Shown here: piece after piece, positions 9,848-17,580 of the stretch
How positions within the stretch are numbered: position 1 is the stretch's first letter
Layout of the letters: the number at the start of each line of letters is the position of its first letter
Source of the DNA: Bacillota bacterium
GTDB taxonomy: Bacteria > Bacillota > Desulfotomaculia > Desulfotomaculales > VENG01
DNA length: 64,000 nt
Direction of reading: 5' to 3'
Assembly: GCA_009711705.1 (NCBI GenBank)
Contig: VENG01000017.1
Location: forward strand, 86,617 to 150,616
The notes under the pieces: model-generated
Seen by the model: the letters and a program-made list of their open reading frames with translations, nothing else
What the model was told of the DNA's origin: nothing
Databases searched by the model: none
Program-made: the position numbers and the translations under genes

Positions 9848-10189
9848 CTATCTTACTACTGTTGGTACTATTGCATCTATTATGCCAATTACAAAAGCGG
9901 CGATTAATGCTCCCACAAGGCTTACACTAAGCAGCGAGGGGATAATAAACTGGGCCAAATAAATAACGACGGCACCGGTAATAAATCCTACCAGGCCTCT
10001 GCTCTGCGGTGATACCTTATCACCAAGTAAACTTTCAGCGAGATAACCGATAACTGCAATTACCACCGCAGCTATTAATGCGCCCGTAAAGCCCCCACTT
10101 ACTACAAATCCAGGGGCAATCCAGCTTACTAACATTAATACAAGTGCAGAAACAACAAATCTAATGGCAAACCCAATCCAGTTTGACAA
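9848..10189 (-). CDS. Phage-holin-family (PF04020-like) small membrane protein
   Basis: 113 aa, very hydrophobic, with four predicted membrane helices (about residues 3-25, 32-55, 66-88, 90-110) rich in G/A/V/I. It matches the general pattern of the bacterial 'phage holin 4' membrane family, which is usually chromosomal and not phage-encoded. I place the start at TTG 10189 (MSNWIGF) because GGAGGGGGTGA lies 5 nt upstream; earlier starts lack a site. It occupies the place where spore formers usually carry gpr, between rpsT and spoIIP. Function unknown. Confidence 0.75.
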   Translation of the reverse strand: MSNWIGFAIRFVVSALVLMLVSWIAPGFVVSGGFTGALIAAVVIAVIGYLAESLLGDKVSPQSRGLVGFITGAVVIYLAQFIIPSLLSVSLVGALIAAFVIGIIDAIVPTVVR

Positions 10190-10260
10190 ATTTTTCACCC
10201 CCTCCCTTGCTAACGTATTTTTAGAATAAACAAAAAAAACCCCATGTATACCGACCACTC

Positions 10261-10289
10261 TTGCATTTTTTTTTCCCGCATGGTAAAAT
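10261..10289 (+). promoter_or_regulatory. SigA-type promoter of rpsT
   Basis: TTGCAT (10261-10266), a 17-bp spacer and TAAAAT (10284-10289), followed by a strong ribosome site AAGGAGGTGAT and the rpsT GTG. Confidence 0.8.
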
Positions 10290-10315
10290 TCACTCTGTTA
10301 AGGAGGTGATTTGTC

Positions 10316-10582
10316 GTGCCTAATACAAAGTCAGCAGCTAAAAGAATACGCATTACAGAAAAGCGTACAGTGCGGAACAGAACAGTAAAATCAACAGTAA
10401 AAACCGCAATTCGTCGTTTTGAAGAGGCCCTTACCGCCAACGATAAGGATGGAGCCCAGCAAAAACTCAAAAAGGCGCAAGCGCTTATAGATAAAGCAGT
10501 AAATAAAGGTGTATGGCATAAAAATAAAGCGGCTCGCAAAAAGTCCCGCTTGGTTAAACAGTTAAAAAAACTTGCCGGCTAA
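10316..10582 (+). CDS. rpsT: 30S ribosomal protein S20
   Basis: 88-aa, Lys/Arg-rich helical protein that binds the 5' and 3' minor domains of 16S rRNA. It starts GTG (10316) 5 nt after AGGAGGTGAT and shows the S20 pattern MPNTKSAAKRIRITEKR, with HKNKAARKKSRL near the C-terminus. Monocistronic: own promoter upstream and terminator directly downstream. The only plus-strand gene in the first 30 kb. Confidence 0.98.
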   Translation: MPNTKSAAKRIRITEKRTVRNRTVKSTVKTAIRRFEEALTANDKDGAQQKLKKAQALIDKAVNKGVWHKNKAARKKSRLVKQLKKLAG

Positions 10583-10588
10583 GTAAAT

Positions 10589-10612
10589 ACCACCCATGGG
10601 AGGGTGGTTTTT
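10589..10612 (+). terminator. Rho-independent terminator of rpsT
   Basis: ACCACCC-ATGGGA-GGGTGGT followed by TTTTATTTTTAT, 7 nt past the rpsT stop. The A-rich left flank suggests it may also serve holA from the other strand. Confidence 0.92.
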
Positions 10613-10620
10613 ATTTTTAT

Positions 10621-11664
10621 TCACTTGATACAGGAATCCAGTAGCAACATTTCCATGGCAGGATAAAATTCCTGCTTGCCTGTTTTCACATGTTCATCAA
10701 CCTGTAACATGCCACGCAGAAGGCTTACTAATTCCTCCGTTTTAAAATTCTTGCTTTGAGCAAGGGCATTTTTACATACAAAATTGGGCACCTTCATCTG
10801 CTTACTTATCTCTGCAAAGGAACATCCAATGACTGACAATTCACCCGCCTGCAGAATCAACCGCACCTGCCGGGCCAACATACCCAGAATGGCCTGGGGG
10901 GATTCTTTCCGCAAAAGAAGGTATCGTATACCATCTAAAGCTTTAACATAATTTTGAGTTCCCAGTGCATCCACCACTGCGAATATGTTCTCTTCGCCCC
11001 GGTCAGTAACAATAAAACAGACATCATCTTCATTAATTGACTCGCCTGTACCCTTATAAGAAATAAGCTTTTCCATTTCATTCTTAATATCATACATATC
11101 GGAACAACGGGCGGCAAGCAATTCCGCTGCCGGCCGGGAAACATCCTTGCCCCCGCGCCTACCTAACTGCGTAATCCATTTAATAATTTCAGGTGTTTTT
11201 AGTTTGGAAAACTCTAAGGCCCCACCATATCCGGATATTTCTTTAAACGCTTTTTTTCTTCGGTCCACACTATCCCCAGTTTCAAAAATGAGGCAGGTAG
11301 TGCTTAAAGGTGCTACTATATATTCCAGTAGTGGTGAACTTTTTTGCTGTTTTTTGCCTTTTGCCTTGGCACCACCTCGTGGTGACGACGCAAAGAAGCG
11401 GGCCCGCCTGACCACCACAAGGCGTCTTTCACCCAGCATAGGAGGAGAGGAAGCGGCTGCGGCAACATCTTCCTCGGATGCTTCCTGGCCGTCCAGTAAG
11501 TCAAAATTAAAATCAGCCGTCTCCGGTGCCACTAACTCCTTTTTATACTGGTATATGGCCTGTTCCCTTAGATACCCCTCGGGCCCATAAAAAAGATTTA
11601 CCGGGGCTATTTTACCACTTTTAAGGTTGTTTAAAAGCTGTATATAATATCGCAATGTGTACAC
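10621..11664 (-). CDS. holA: DNA polymerase III delta subunit
   Basis: Clamp-loader subunit that opens the beta clamp. About 347 aa, with the delta-family N-terminal NLFYGPEGYLREQAIYQ (residues 22-38), VVVRRARFF, the AAA+-like middle part (AAELLAARCSDMYDIKNEMEKL), and the C-terminal collar region (ILGMLARQVRLIL). The frame begins with GTG at 11664; a TTG at 11655 has better spacing to GGAGA and may be the real start. Conserved neighbour of rpsT in Firmicutes. Converges on the rpsT terminator. Confidence 0.94.
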   Translation of the reverse strand: MYTLRYYIQLLNNLKSGKIAPVNLFYGPEGYLREQAIYQYKKELVAPETADFNFDLLDGQEASEEDVAAAASSPPMLGERRLVVVRRARFFASSPRGGAKAKGKKQQKSSPLLEYIVAPLSTTCLIFETGDSVDRRKKAFKEISGYGGALEFSKLKTPEIIKWITQLGRRGGKDVSRPAAELLAARCSDMYDIKNEMEKLISYKGTGESINEDDVCFIVTDRGEENIFAVVDALGTQNYVKALDGIRYLLLRKESPQAILGMLARQVRLILQAGELSVIGCSFAEISKQMKVPNFVCKNALAQSKNFKTEELVSLLRGMLQVDEHVKTGKQEFYPAMEMLLLDSCIK

Positions 11665-11677
11665 TCTCCAAATCTGC

Positions 11678-11976
11678 TTATAACTTGCTTTTTACCGATG
11701 ACACCTTGGAATCCATGGATATTTCTTTATCCCTGCGGTCATCAATGCGAACGGTGGTGACCACCCTGCCGATACCTTCATTAAAAGGTTGCTCGTGCAT
11801 AAGCTTGATCACTTCCAATAGATGATTCAGGTCACCCTCTAAGATGGTACCATGGGAGTAAGCTGGTATTTGACGTCCTTTTCCTTTTCCAACACCTTTA
11901 AGCACCCGGAAACATAATTGCTTAACCCGGGAGAAGAAGTGCCGATGGGGACAACGGTTACTTCCACTATTGCCAT
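11678..11976 (-). pseudogene. MTH1187/YqgV-family thiamine-binding protein, frameshifted
   Basis: Two frames of one gene. The first, from ATG 11976 (AGGAGGAATAATAA upstream), reads MAIVEVTVVPIGTSSPGLSN and runs through CLKVLEKEKDVKYQLTPM, then meets TAG. The second frame continues with GTILEGDLNHLLEVIKLMHE, GIGRVVTTVRIDDRRDK. Restoring one G in ATGGTACC (11846-11853) joins them into a normal protein of about 98 aa of the Thiamine_BP (PF01910) family. Either a real one-base deletion or a sequence error. In the family the protein is a small ferredoxin-fold cytosolic thiamine binder. Confidence 0.85.
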
Positions 11977-12064
11977 TTATTATTCCTCCTTTCTTCCTTT
12001 TTTCTCTAGTTTAACATGTTTCTTTCTCCCGGCCAACTTGAATGCAACGGAAAAAGTGCACACT

Positions 12065-12096
12065 TAAGACCGGTACTTAATTAAGTACCGGTCTTA
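12065..12096. terminator. 32-bp perfect palindrome and adjacent hairpin
   Basis: 12065-12096 is an exact palindrome (TAAGACCGGTACTTAA and its complement). 33 nt to the right, 12130-12157 is a 12-bp stem GGGCAGGTTTTC with a GTAA loop. Both lie in the 298-bp gap downstream of adh1, which reads toward them, so transcript-end or stability roles are likely. Neither has a clean T-run. Nothing else is recognisable in 11977-12274. Confidence 0.6.
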
Positions 12097-12274
12097 GACA
12101 ATTGTTGTGCTTCATATAGCATGGTAAAGGGGCAGGTTTTCGTAAGAAAACCTGCCCTGGTTGTCCCTAACCTGTCTTTAACAGATTCCATTGGGAAAGC
12201 TGCCCGGATCATGTTCTTTTCTATCCGCTCACTTAGTTTATCTGTATGCCGAGTTAAAACTCTTTTTCTTTATT

Positions 12275-13453
12275 CTATAAAACTTCAAAGCACCGCTTGT
12301 AAATCCACTCGTAGCCTTTAAGATCCAGATCCCTGGGGTTACCCACTGTCTGCGGGTCATCCATGGCTGCCTTGGCCAGTGCAGGGATTTCTTCTTCTTT
12401 TACTCCCAAATCAGCAATATTCGGGATATCAATGTCTTCTGCCAATTCATAAACTGCTTCAATACCTGCCAGACAGGCTTCCCTGTCGGTCATACCGGAA
12501 ATGTCTTCACCCATGGCAACGGCAATGCGCTTAAATTTCTCAGGCTCACCATACCAGTTATATTCCATTACCGGACCCAGAGTTGCACCTACTGCAGGCC
12601 CATGGTGTATCTCGGGATGAATGCCGCCTAGAGTTTGAGTCATGGCGTGTACTGCACCGGCACTATCACTACCGTAGGAGATTCCTGCCAGGTGGGCTGC
12701 CATGGCCATGTAGTAGCGGGCTTCCACATCCTGACCGTTAGCCACTGCGCGGCGCAGGTATTGGGCACAGTATTCAATAGCCAGCAGCGCTGCCGCATCA
12801 GTGTGCGGCTGTGCATAGTGACAGGTATAGCACTCTATAGCGTGACAGAGAGCATCCATACCGGTACCAGCGGTTATATGGGGTGGCATAGATGTATGAA
12901 GCAGGGGGTCTACAATGGCAATATGTGCTGCCAGAAGGGGACCGCCTACGTTAAATTTAAACTTACGCGCCGGGTCTGTAATAACCGCCCACATGGTCAC
13001 TTCGCTGCCTGTACCTGCAGTGGTGGAGACAGTAATCAACGGGGCAATCCTATTTTCCAGGTCCCGTTCTGCTGCTTCCCAGTACAGGATATTGCCCTCG
13101 TGAGTAACTTCAACCCCTACGCTCTTAGCGGTATCCATGGAACTTCCCCCGCCAAGCCCAATCAGGCCGTCGCAGCCATTATCTTTATAGGCCTTAGTCC
13201 CGGCGCCGACGGTTTCAATGGGAGGATTGGCAATAACCTTATCAAAAACTGCGTAAGGGATGCCTGCTTCTTCCAACGGTGCAGTAACCTTGTCCAAAAG
13301 ACCTGCATTTACAACCCCGGCGTCGGTTACGATTAATGGTTTTTTGACACCCAGTTCCTTAATGGATTCCGGCAGTTGACTGATGGCTCCCACACCGTGC
13401 TTCATAACTGTGGGGATTTCAAAACTTCTCACTTTGTAATAATTGTCCATCAT
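12275..13453 (-). CDS. Iron-containing alcohol dehydrogenase (adh1)
   Basis: Group III (Fe-dependent) NAD(P)-alcohol dehydrogenase, 392 aa, interconverting primary alcohols and aldehydes in the cytosol. N-terminal Rossmann-like domain with GLGGGSSMDTAKSV (about residue 98). C-terminal helical domain with metal ligands in the expected places: Asp in AIVDPLLHTSMPPHIT, His in MDALCHAIE, GAVHAMTQTLGG and EIHHGPAVG. ATG at 13453 with GGAGG 9 nt upstream. Sequence details (long HPEIHHGP loop) differ from adh2 and adh3, so this is a distinct subfamily. Same strand, downstream of AOR1, with a repeat-filled gap in between. Confidence 0.94.
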   Translation of the reverse strand: MMDNYYKVRSFEIPTVMKHGVGAISQLPESIKELGVKKPLIVTDAGVVNAGLLDKVTAPLEEAGIPYAVFDKVIANPPIETVGAGTKAYKDNGCDGLIGLGGGSSMDTAKSVGVEVTHEGNILYWEAAERDLENRIAPLITVSTTAGTGSEVTMWAVITDPARKFKFNVGGPLLAAHIAIVDPLLHTSMPPHITAGTGMDALCHAIECYTCHYAQPHTDAAALLAIEYCAQYLRRAVANGQDVEARYYMAMAAHLAGISYGSDSAGAVHAMTQTLGGIHPEIHHGPAVGATLGPVMEYNWYGEPEKFKRIAVAMGEDISGMTDREACLAGIEAVYELAEDIDIPNIADLGVKEEEIPALAKAAMDDPQTVGNPRDLDLKGYEWIYKRCFEVL

Positions 13454-13502
13454 AGACGAATACCTCCAATTCTCAAATTATTGATCTTTCTTTCTTGATA
13501 AG

Positions 13503-13770
13503 AAAACATTTTAGGGTATTTCTTTGGGGTATTTTTTTGACAGGATTAACAGGATTAACAGGATTTTTTGCTTTGCTCATACTCCTTATTGTTCCTTTTC
13601 ATACAGATTCTTTTCTTTAATACCTATTTTGGTTTTTTTAATAATAATTTTATAGAAATTTTGGTTAATACCCTTTTTAGGTCCCTTATCCTGCAAATCC
13701 TGTGGATCCTGTCTAATGTCTTTGTTCTTTTTTGTTTAATCTATATCCCGCGAATCCCATTAATCCCGTC
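13503..13770. repeat. Dispersed intergenic element with ACAGGAT iterons (copy 1)
   Basis: The gap between AOR1 and adh1 holds AAAACATTTTAGGGTATTTC, then GACAGGATT-AACAGGATT-AACAGGAT (13539-13564). The inverted counterpart ATCCTGCAAATCCTGTGGATCCTGTC is at 13688-13713, and a second, related inverted set ATCCCGCGAATCCCATTAATCCCGTC at 13745-13770. The left flank and iterons reappear in reverse orientation at 30.6-30.7 kb, showing a mobile or amplified element. No coding capacity; a T-rich centre. Confidence 0.8.
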
Positions 13771-13802
13771 AAAAATTGCCTTTACGGTTTTTAAGGCCGG
13801 CA

Positions 13803-15653
13803 CTAAAAGCTAAAACTCTCATTATTCTGCAAGCCCAGTCTATTTAATGTTTCATCAGTAGGTGTTCCCTTTTCATCCCACCCGCGCACTTTATAATAAT
13901 CGGAACGCAAGCATTTAATGTCATCCTCGGTGATTCTGTGGCCTTTCTGTGGGCCGCTGGGAAGAGGTTCATTTACAAATCTTGAAGGGAGACGGTCCTG
14001 GGTATAATCGATACCCTCCCTCAGGTTAAATAACCTGGTAAGATTCCATATCCTCTCGCCTACCTCGTCAAACAGGCTTTCGTCTACGCTGTGTCCGGTT
14101 GCCGCGGTGAGCAGTTCAGCATACGTAGCAGGCTGTACACCGAAACCGCCAAAATCGCACTTAACCAGGGTGTCAGTTCCGGCCAGGTAGTTTTGCAGCT
14201 GTGCCACTATCTCGGCTTTACCTTCCAGTCCCAGCGGCTCTACCGGTTTGCCGTTCCACTTTTCTCCCCCGGCTTCATAAGCAACCGGGAAGCCTCTCTG
14301 GTGACATCCTCCACGGTCGGCTGTCATCAGGGCCAAGCCCATGCCGGGCACCCCTCTAGGACCCCATGCCGGGGATTCCAGGCCCTTTACGTGTACAGCG
14401 AATTCTTCAGCACCGCCGGCCAGTTTTTCAGCGGCTCTTTTAACGCCTTCCGCCAATAGCTGCCCCAAGAAACCTTCCCGGGAAGCAATGGCCTTGATCA
14501 GATACTCGGCGGCATCAACACTGCCGAATTCTATTTTTACATCATGCGGTGATTCAATCAAACCATTTTCACATGCTTCCATGGCAAACCCTATTGACGA
14601 ACCGGCAGACATACTGTCCAGTCCCAGCCGATCACATAGTTTGACTAAATATGCTACCGCTTTAATATCATCAATGGCCAGGTTAGAGCCCATGAGCCCT
14701 GCCGATTCATATTCCACTATATCAGAAACCGTCCCGGCATATTTGCCGCTCCGGACAACTCCCATCTTGCTGCACCGTATGGGGCATCCCATACAGGCGG
14801 CACTCTTCAGCCAGAGATGCTTGGACTGGCCGCTGTCGCTTAACTTATTTGCATTTTCATAGGTGCCGTCCTTATAATTCCTGTGGGGAAGAAGCCCTGT
14901 TTCATTGGCAAAGGGAACTGCAGAAGCAGTGCCTGTCTCCACCAGTGCTTGCACATCCGGACTGGCTTCTAGGTCCGCATTAGCCTTTTTAACAGCACTT
15001 TTGAACGCCTCTGTATTTTCTATGGCCACCGGCTGGCTCCCACGCAGGGCTACTGCCTTCAGGTTTTTGGAACCCATTACAGCCCCGGCTCCGCCGCGGC
15101 CTGCCTGGCGGTTATATTCACAGTTAATCAGAGCATATCTTACTTTATTCTCTCCCGCCGGGCCGATACTTACTACTTTAGCCGTGTCGTCGTCCAATTC
15201 TTTCTTTATAGCTGCGTTTACTTCCAGGGCATCCTGGCCCCAAAGCTGAGATGCAGGTTTTATTTCTACATTATCGTCATCTATCCAAAGATATACGGGG
15301 TGGGCTGCCTTACCGGTGATAACTAAGCCGTCATACCCGGCATATTTAATTTCCGGTCCGAAATGACCTCCAAAATAGGAATCCAAAAAGGTACCCGTTA
15401 ACGGAGACTTGGTAACTGCACAAGCCCTCATTGACGGGGCTGTGGTTCCGGTCAACGGACCGGGCAAGAACATTAAAAGGTTCTCTGGGGCAAAGGGCTC
15501 CGTTCCGGCGGGCAGAAGGTCATAGAGAAGTTTAGCCCCAAACCCCTTGCCGCCAATATATTGCTGGGCCATCCAATCGGGAAGCGCAATTTCTTGTACT
15601 TTTTCTTTGCTTAAGTTTATAAATAAAAACTTTCCCATGTAACCTTTAGCCAT
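13803..15653 (-). CDS. Aldehyde ferredoxin oxidoreductase, tungsten-type (AOR1)
   Basis: COG2414 enzyme oxidising aldehydes to acids with ferredoxin, using a W (or Mo) bis-pterin cofactor and one [4Fe-4S] cluster. About 616 aa from ATG 15653 (AAGGGGTGA 9 nt before; the GTG at 15665 is less likely). N-terminal AOR domain with GYMGKFLFINLSKEKV and IGGKGFGAKLL; cofactor-binding RQAGRGGAGAVMGSKNLKA near residue 190; cluster ligands CMGCPIRC near 290 plus a late Cys (LVKCDFGG); pocket segment WGPRGVPGMGLALMTADRGG. Overlaps the upstream ferredoxin subunit by 8 nt, so the two are co-translated as an AOR complex. Confidence 0.93.
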   Translation of the reverse strand: MAKGYMGKFLFINLSKEKVQEIALPDWMAQQYIGGKGFGAKLLYDLLPAGTEPFAPENLLMFLPGPLTGTTAPSMRACAVTKSPLTGTFLDSYFGGHFGPEIKYAGYDGLVITGKAAHPVYLWIDDDNVEIKPASQLWGQDALEVNAAIKKELDDDTAKVVSIGPAGENKVRYALINCEYNRQAGRGGAGAVMGSKNLKAVALRGSQPVAIENTEAFKSAVKKANADLEASPDVQALVETGTASAVPFANETGLLPHRNYKDGTYENANKLSDSGQSKHLWLKSAACMGCPIRCSKMGVVRSGKYAGTVSDIVEYESAGLMGSNLAIDDIKAVAYLVKLCDRLGLDSMSAGSSIGFAMEACENGLIESPHDVKIEFGSVDAAEYLIKAIASREGFLGQLLAEGVKRAAEKLAGGAEEFAVHVKGLESPAWGPRGVPGMGLALMTADRGGCHQRGFPVAYEAGGEKWNGKPVEPLGLEGKAEIVAQLQNYLAGTDTLVKCDFGGFGVQPATYAELLTAATGHSVDESLFDEVGERIWNLTRLFNLREGIDYTQDRLPSRFVNEPLPSGPQKGHRITEDDIKCLRSDYYKVRGWDEKGTPTDETLNRLGLQNNESFSF

Positions 15654-16077
15654 TGTCAATGTCACCCCTTACTTTGACCAATTCCAGTGCTCCTGTAGGA
15701 CATTCCTCTACACAGGCAGGAGACCCACCGCAAAGATCACACTTCATTACCACTTTGTCTTGCTTATTAAAATAAATGGCACCCCAATAACAGTATTTAG
15801 CACACAGCCCGCATCCCGTACATTTATCTCTATTGATGATTATTGCACCTGTCTTTTCATCCCGGCCCACGGCATCAACGGGGCAAACAGTTTGGCAGTA
15901 TGGGTTCCGGCACTGCCGGCATACCACAGGCTCGTGAATTAGACCTTCATTGATGTGCCGTATTTTCAACAATGCCAGGCGAGGGTTATACCCTCCGGTT
16001 TGTCTTTCCGAACACGCCAATTGACAAATCGAACAACCGGTACAAAGATCAAAATTCGTTCTAATTACAGTACGAAT
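15646..16077 (-). CDS. Four-cluster ferredoxin subunit of AOR1, apparent ATT start
   Basis: Electron-transfer partner of AOR1. The open frame from the first standard start (TTG 16020) begins inside a cysteine motif. Upstream in frame it reads RTVIRTNFDLCTGCSICQ, completing a first cluster motif. The only possible initiators there are ATT codons; ATT at 16077 sits 7 nt after GGGAGGG, with an in-frame TAA just before it. The 143-aa product has four Cys sets: CTGCSICQLAC, CRQCRNPYCQTVC, CTGCGLCAKYC and CDLCGGSPACVEEC, i.e. up to four [4Fe-4S] clusters. Overlaps the AOR1 gene. Confidence 0.88.
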   Translation of the reverse strand: MRTVIRTNFDLCTGCSICQLACSERQTGGYNPRLALLKIRHINEGLIHEPVVCRQCRNPYCQTVCPVDAVGRDEKTGAIIINRDKCTGCGLCAKYCYWGAIYFNKQDKVVMKCDLCGGSPACVEECPTGALELVKVRGDIDNG

Positions 16078-16192
16078 AGGTTATCCCTCCCTGGATGATA
16101 TTTTACAATGCCTATAGTTACAATTCTCATAATATTTTACCTTATTTTGATCAACTAGTCAATTAAAAATAAAAGCAACCACTAACAAAATG

Positions 16193-16218
16193 AAAGGCCG
16201 CGGATTTCCGCGACCTTT
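16193..16218 (-). terminator. Hairpin downstream of the glycine-betaine-binding gene
   Basis: AAAGGCCGCGG-ATTT-CCGCGACCTTT, an 11-bp stem with one mismatch, 26 nt beyond the stop at 16245 and before the AOR1 operon. The tail on the minus strand (CATTTTG) is only moderately T-rich. Confidence 0.65.
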
Positions 16219-16244
16219 ATTATATTAGATTTTGTTACAAGTGA

Positions 16245-17231
16245 CTAGCCGCTATAGGCTTCCTTAAGCACTTGTTGAGCATTTTCACCATCTACGGTCT
16301 TAACTCCTTCAAGCCAGGGGTTAACCGTATCAAGGTTATTAGCAACCCATTCTTCAGCTACTGCTTGCGGGTCACGGCCTTCCTTATCATATTCCATAAT
16401 CCATGCACTTTGTGTGTCACTTTCTACCTTGAACTGTGATAAGAACTTAGTAACGTTAGGATCATCTTCAGAGAGTCCTTTACGGGCTAATGTATCAACA
16501 CGTTCATTTTCGCCCCAAATCTTTTCGGGATCCTCCAGGTATTTCATGTCTAATTCAACATTCATCCAGTGAGGAGCCCAGGCGCTATGAACAATCCAGT
16601 CACCTGCTTCCTGTGCCTTTTTAACTTCAGCAAGCATAGCGGAGGTACTGCTCTCTAATACAGTCCAGTCTCCAAGGCCATAGGTGTCATTCTCCACAGC
16701 ACGCATCATTACTTCATTTCCATCATTACCGGGCTCAATTCCGTAATACTCACGATCAAACTTGTCAGCAAACTTATCAAGGTCGCCAATGGAATGAACA
16801 CCTGCTTCCCAAACATAACTGGGAACTGCCGGGCCGTAATCAACCTCTGCAATATTGGTACCCAAATCTTCAATAGCTCCGCTTTCCAGGTGCTTGTCCA
16901 GCATAGGAGCCATGGTTACCATCCAGCCACCGGCGAAAACGTCCACGTCACCGGTGGACAGGCCCTGAATTAAAATAGGTACAGTAAAAGTTGTAGCCTC
17001 CACGTTATAACCTAAGTTGTCCAAAATTTCTTTTAGAATATAGGTCTTTTGGGTAACTCCCGGCCACTCAACAAAACCAAACTTAAGGTCCTTTTGCACT
17101 TTCATTTCCGTGCCTTCATTCTGCTGCGGCTCTTCTTGCTGATCACCGCATGCAGCCAGGATCCCCCCCACGGCAGCCAACATCACTACTACTAAGGCTA
17201 AAGCAATACTCCGTTTCACCTTAATGGTCAT
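16245..17231 (-). CDS. Glycine betaine/choline ABC transporter substrate-binding lipoprotein (OpuAC/ProX-like)
   Basis: 328 aa. Signal peptide and lipobox at residues 6-27 (ALALVVVMLAAVGGILAAC), then a Gln/Glu-rich linker and an OpuAC-type solute-binding domain: LKFGFVEWPGVTQKTYILKE, TGDVDVFAGGWMVTM, YGIEPGNDGNEVMMRAVEN, WIVHSAWAPHWMN. Tryptophans in these segments would form the aromatic cage for the quaternary amine. No permease or ATPase gene is adjacent, so it must use components encoded elsewhere or act as an osmolyte/quaternary-amine receptor. Start ATG next to GAGGAGGGA (short spacing). Confidence 0.9.
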   Translation of the reverse strand: MTIKVKRSIALALVVVMLAAVGGILAACGDQQEEPQQNEGTEMKVQKDLKFGFVEWPGVTQKTYILKEILDNLGYNVEATTFTVPILIQGLSTGDVDVFAGGWMVTMAPMLDKHLESGAIEDLGTNIAEVDYGPAVPSYVWEAGVHSIGDLDKFADKFDREYYGIEPGNDGNEVMMRAVENDTYGLGDWTVLESSTSAMLAEVKKAQEAGDWIVHSAWAPHWMNVELDMKYLEDPEKIWGENERVDTLARKGLSEDDPNVTKFLSQFKVESDTQSAWIMEYDKEGRDPQAVAEEWVANNLDTVNPWLEGVKTVDGENAQQVLKEAYSG

Positions 17232-17580
17232 TCCCTCCTCTTAATTTGTACAACTATTATTTTATAAATACCCCTTGTCAATTTTTACCTTACAAGGTTA
17301 CAAGCCAGCAACTTCTGCTTGAAAAACCCCCTTTCAATCATGTATATAATTTTTTAATTAACCAGTCAGTCAATAAAGTTGACACTTAAATTCCAGCTAC
17401 CAAATTAGAATTCTTATACTAGTTTAGCTGGAAACTATAGCTGGCTAAAACACCGCCAGCCGTGAAAACTTTGACAATATTGCCAAGTTGTCACCTTTTT
17501 AACTTCTTATATTTTACTTGTTCTTGGTTCTAATGTCTACCCCATTTTCGATTTTTTTAGAAATTGTTCGATAAGTTAGG
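17232..17580. other. Intergenic region, upstream of the betaine-binding gene
   Basis: 349 AT-rich bases between moeB/hesA and the lipoprotein gene. I see TTGACA on the minus strand near 17276-17281 as a possible -35 for the lipoprotein, but no convincing -10. No gene, no clear riboswitch and no strong terminator for the moa operon are visible. Confidence 0.4.

Noticed and set aside
9848..10189. Holin-family gene as sign of a prophage
   Set aside because: No other phage gene nearby; this membrane family is usually chromosomal.
12635..13336. Open plus-strand frame of 233 codons opposite adh1
   Set aside because: Lies wholly inside a clear Fe-ADH gene on the other strand, is Cys/His/Gly-rich without a domain, and has no ribosome site.
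13539..13713. Short regularly repeated ACAGGAT units as a CRISPR array
   Set aside because: Units are 9-10 bp without spacers of constant length, arranged as inverted sets; no cas genes.
16078..16240. Sigma-54 promoter before the AOR1 operon
   Set aside because: No TGGCAC-N5-TTGC match on the minus strand; AOR1 control is not explained by the same boxes.
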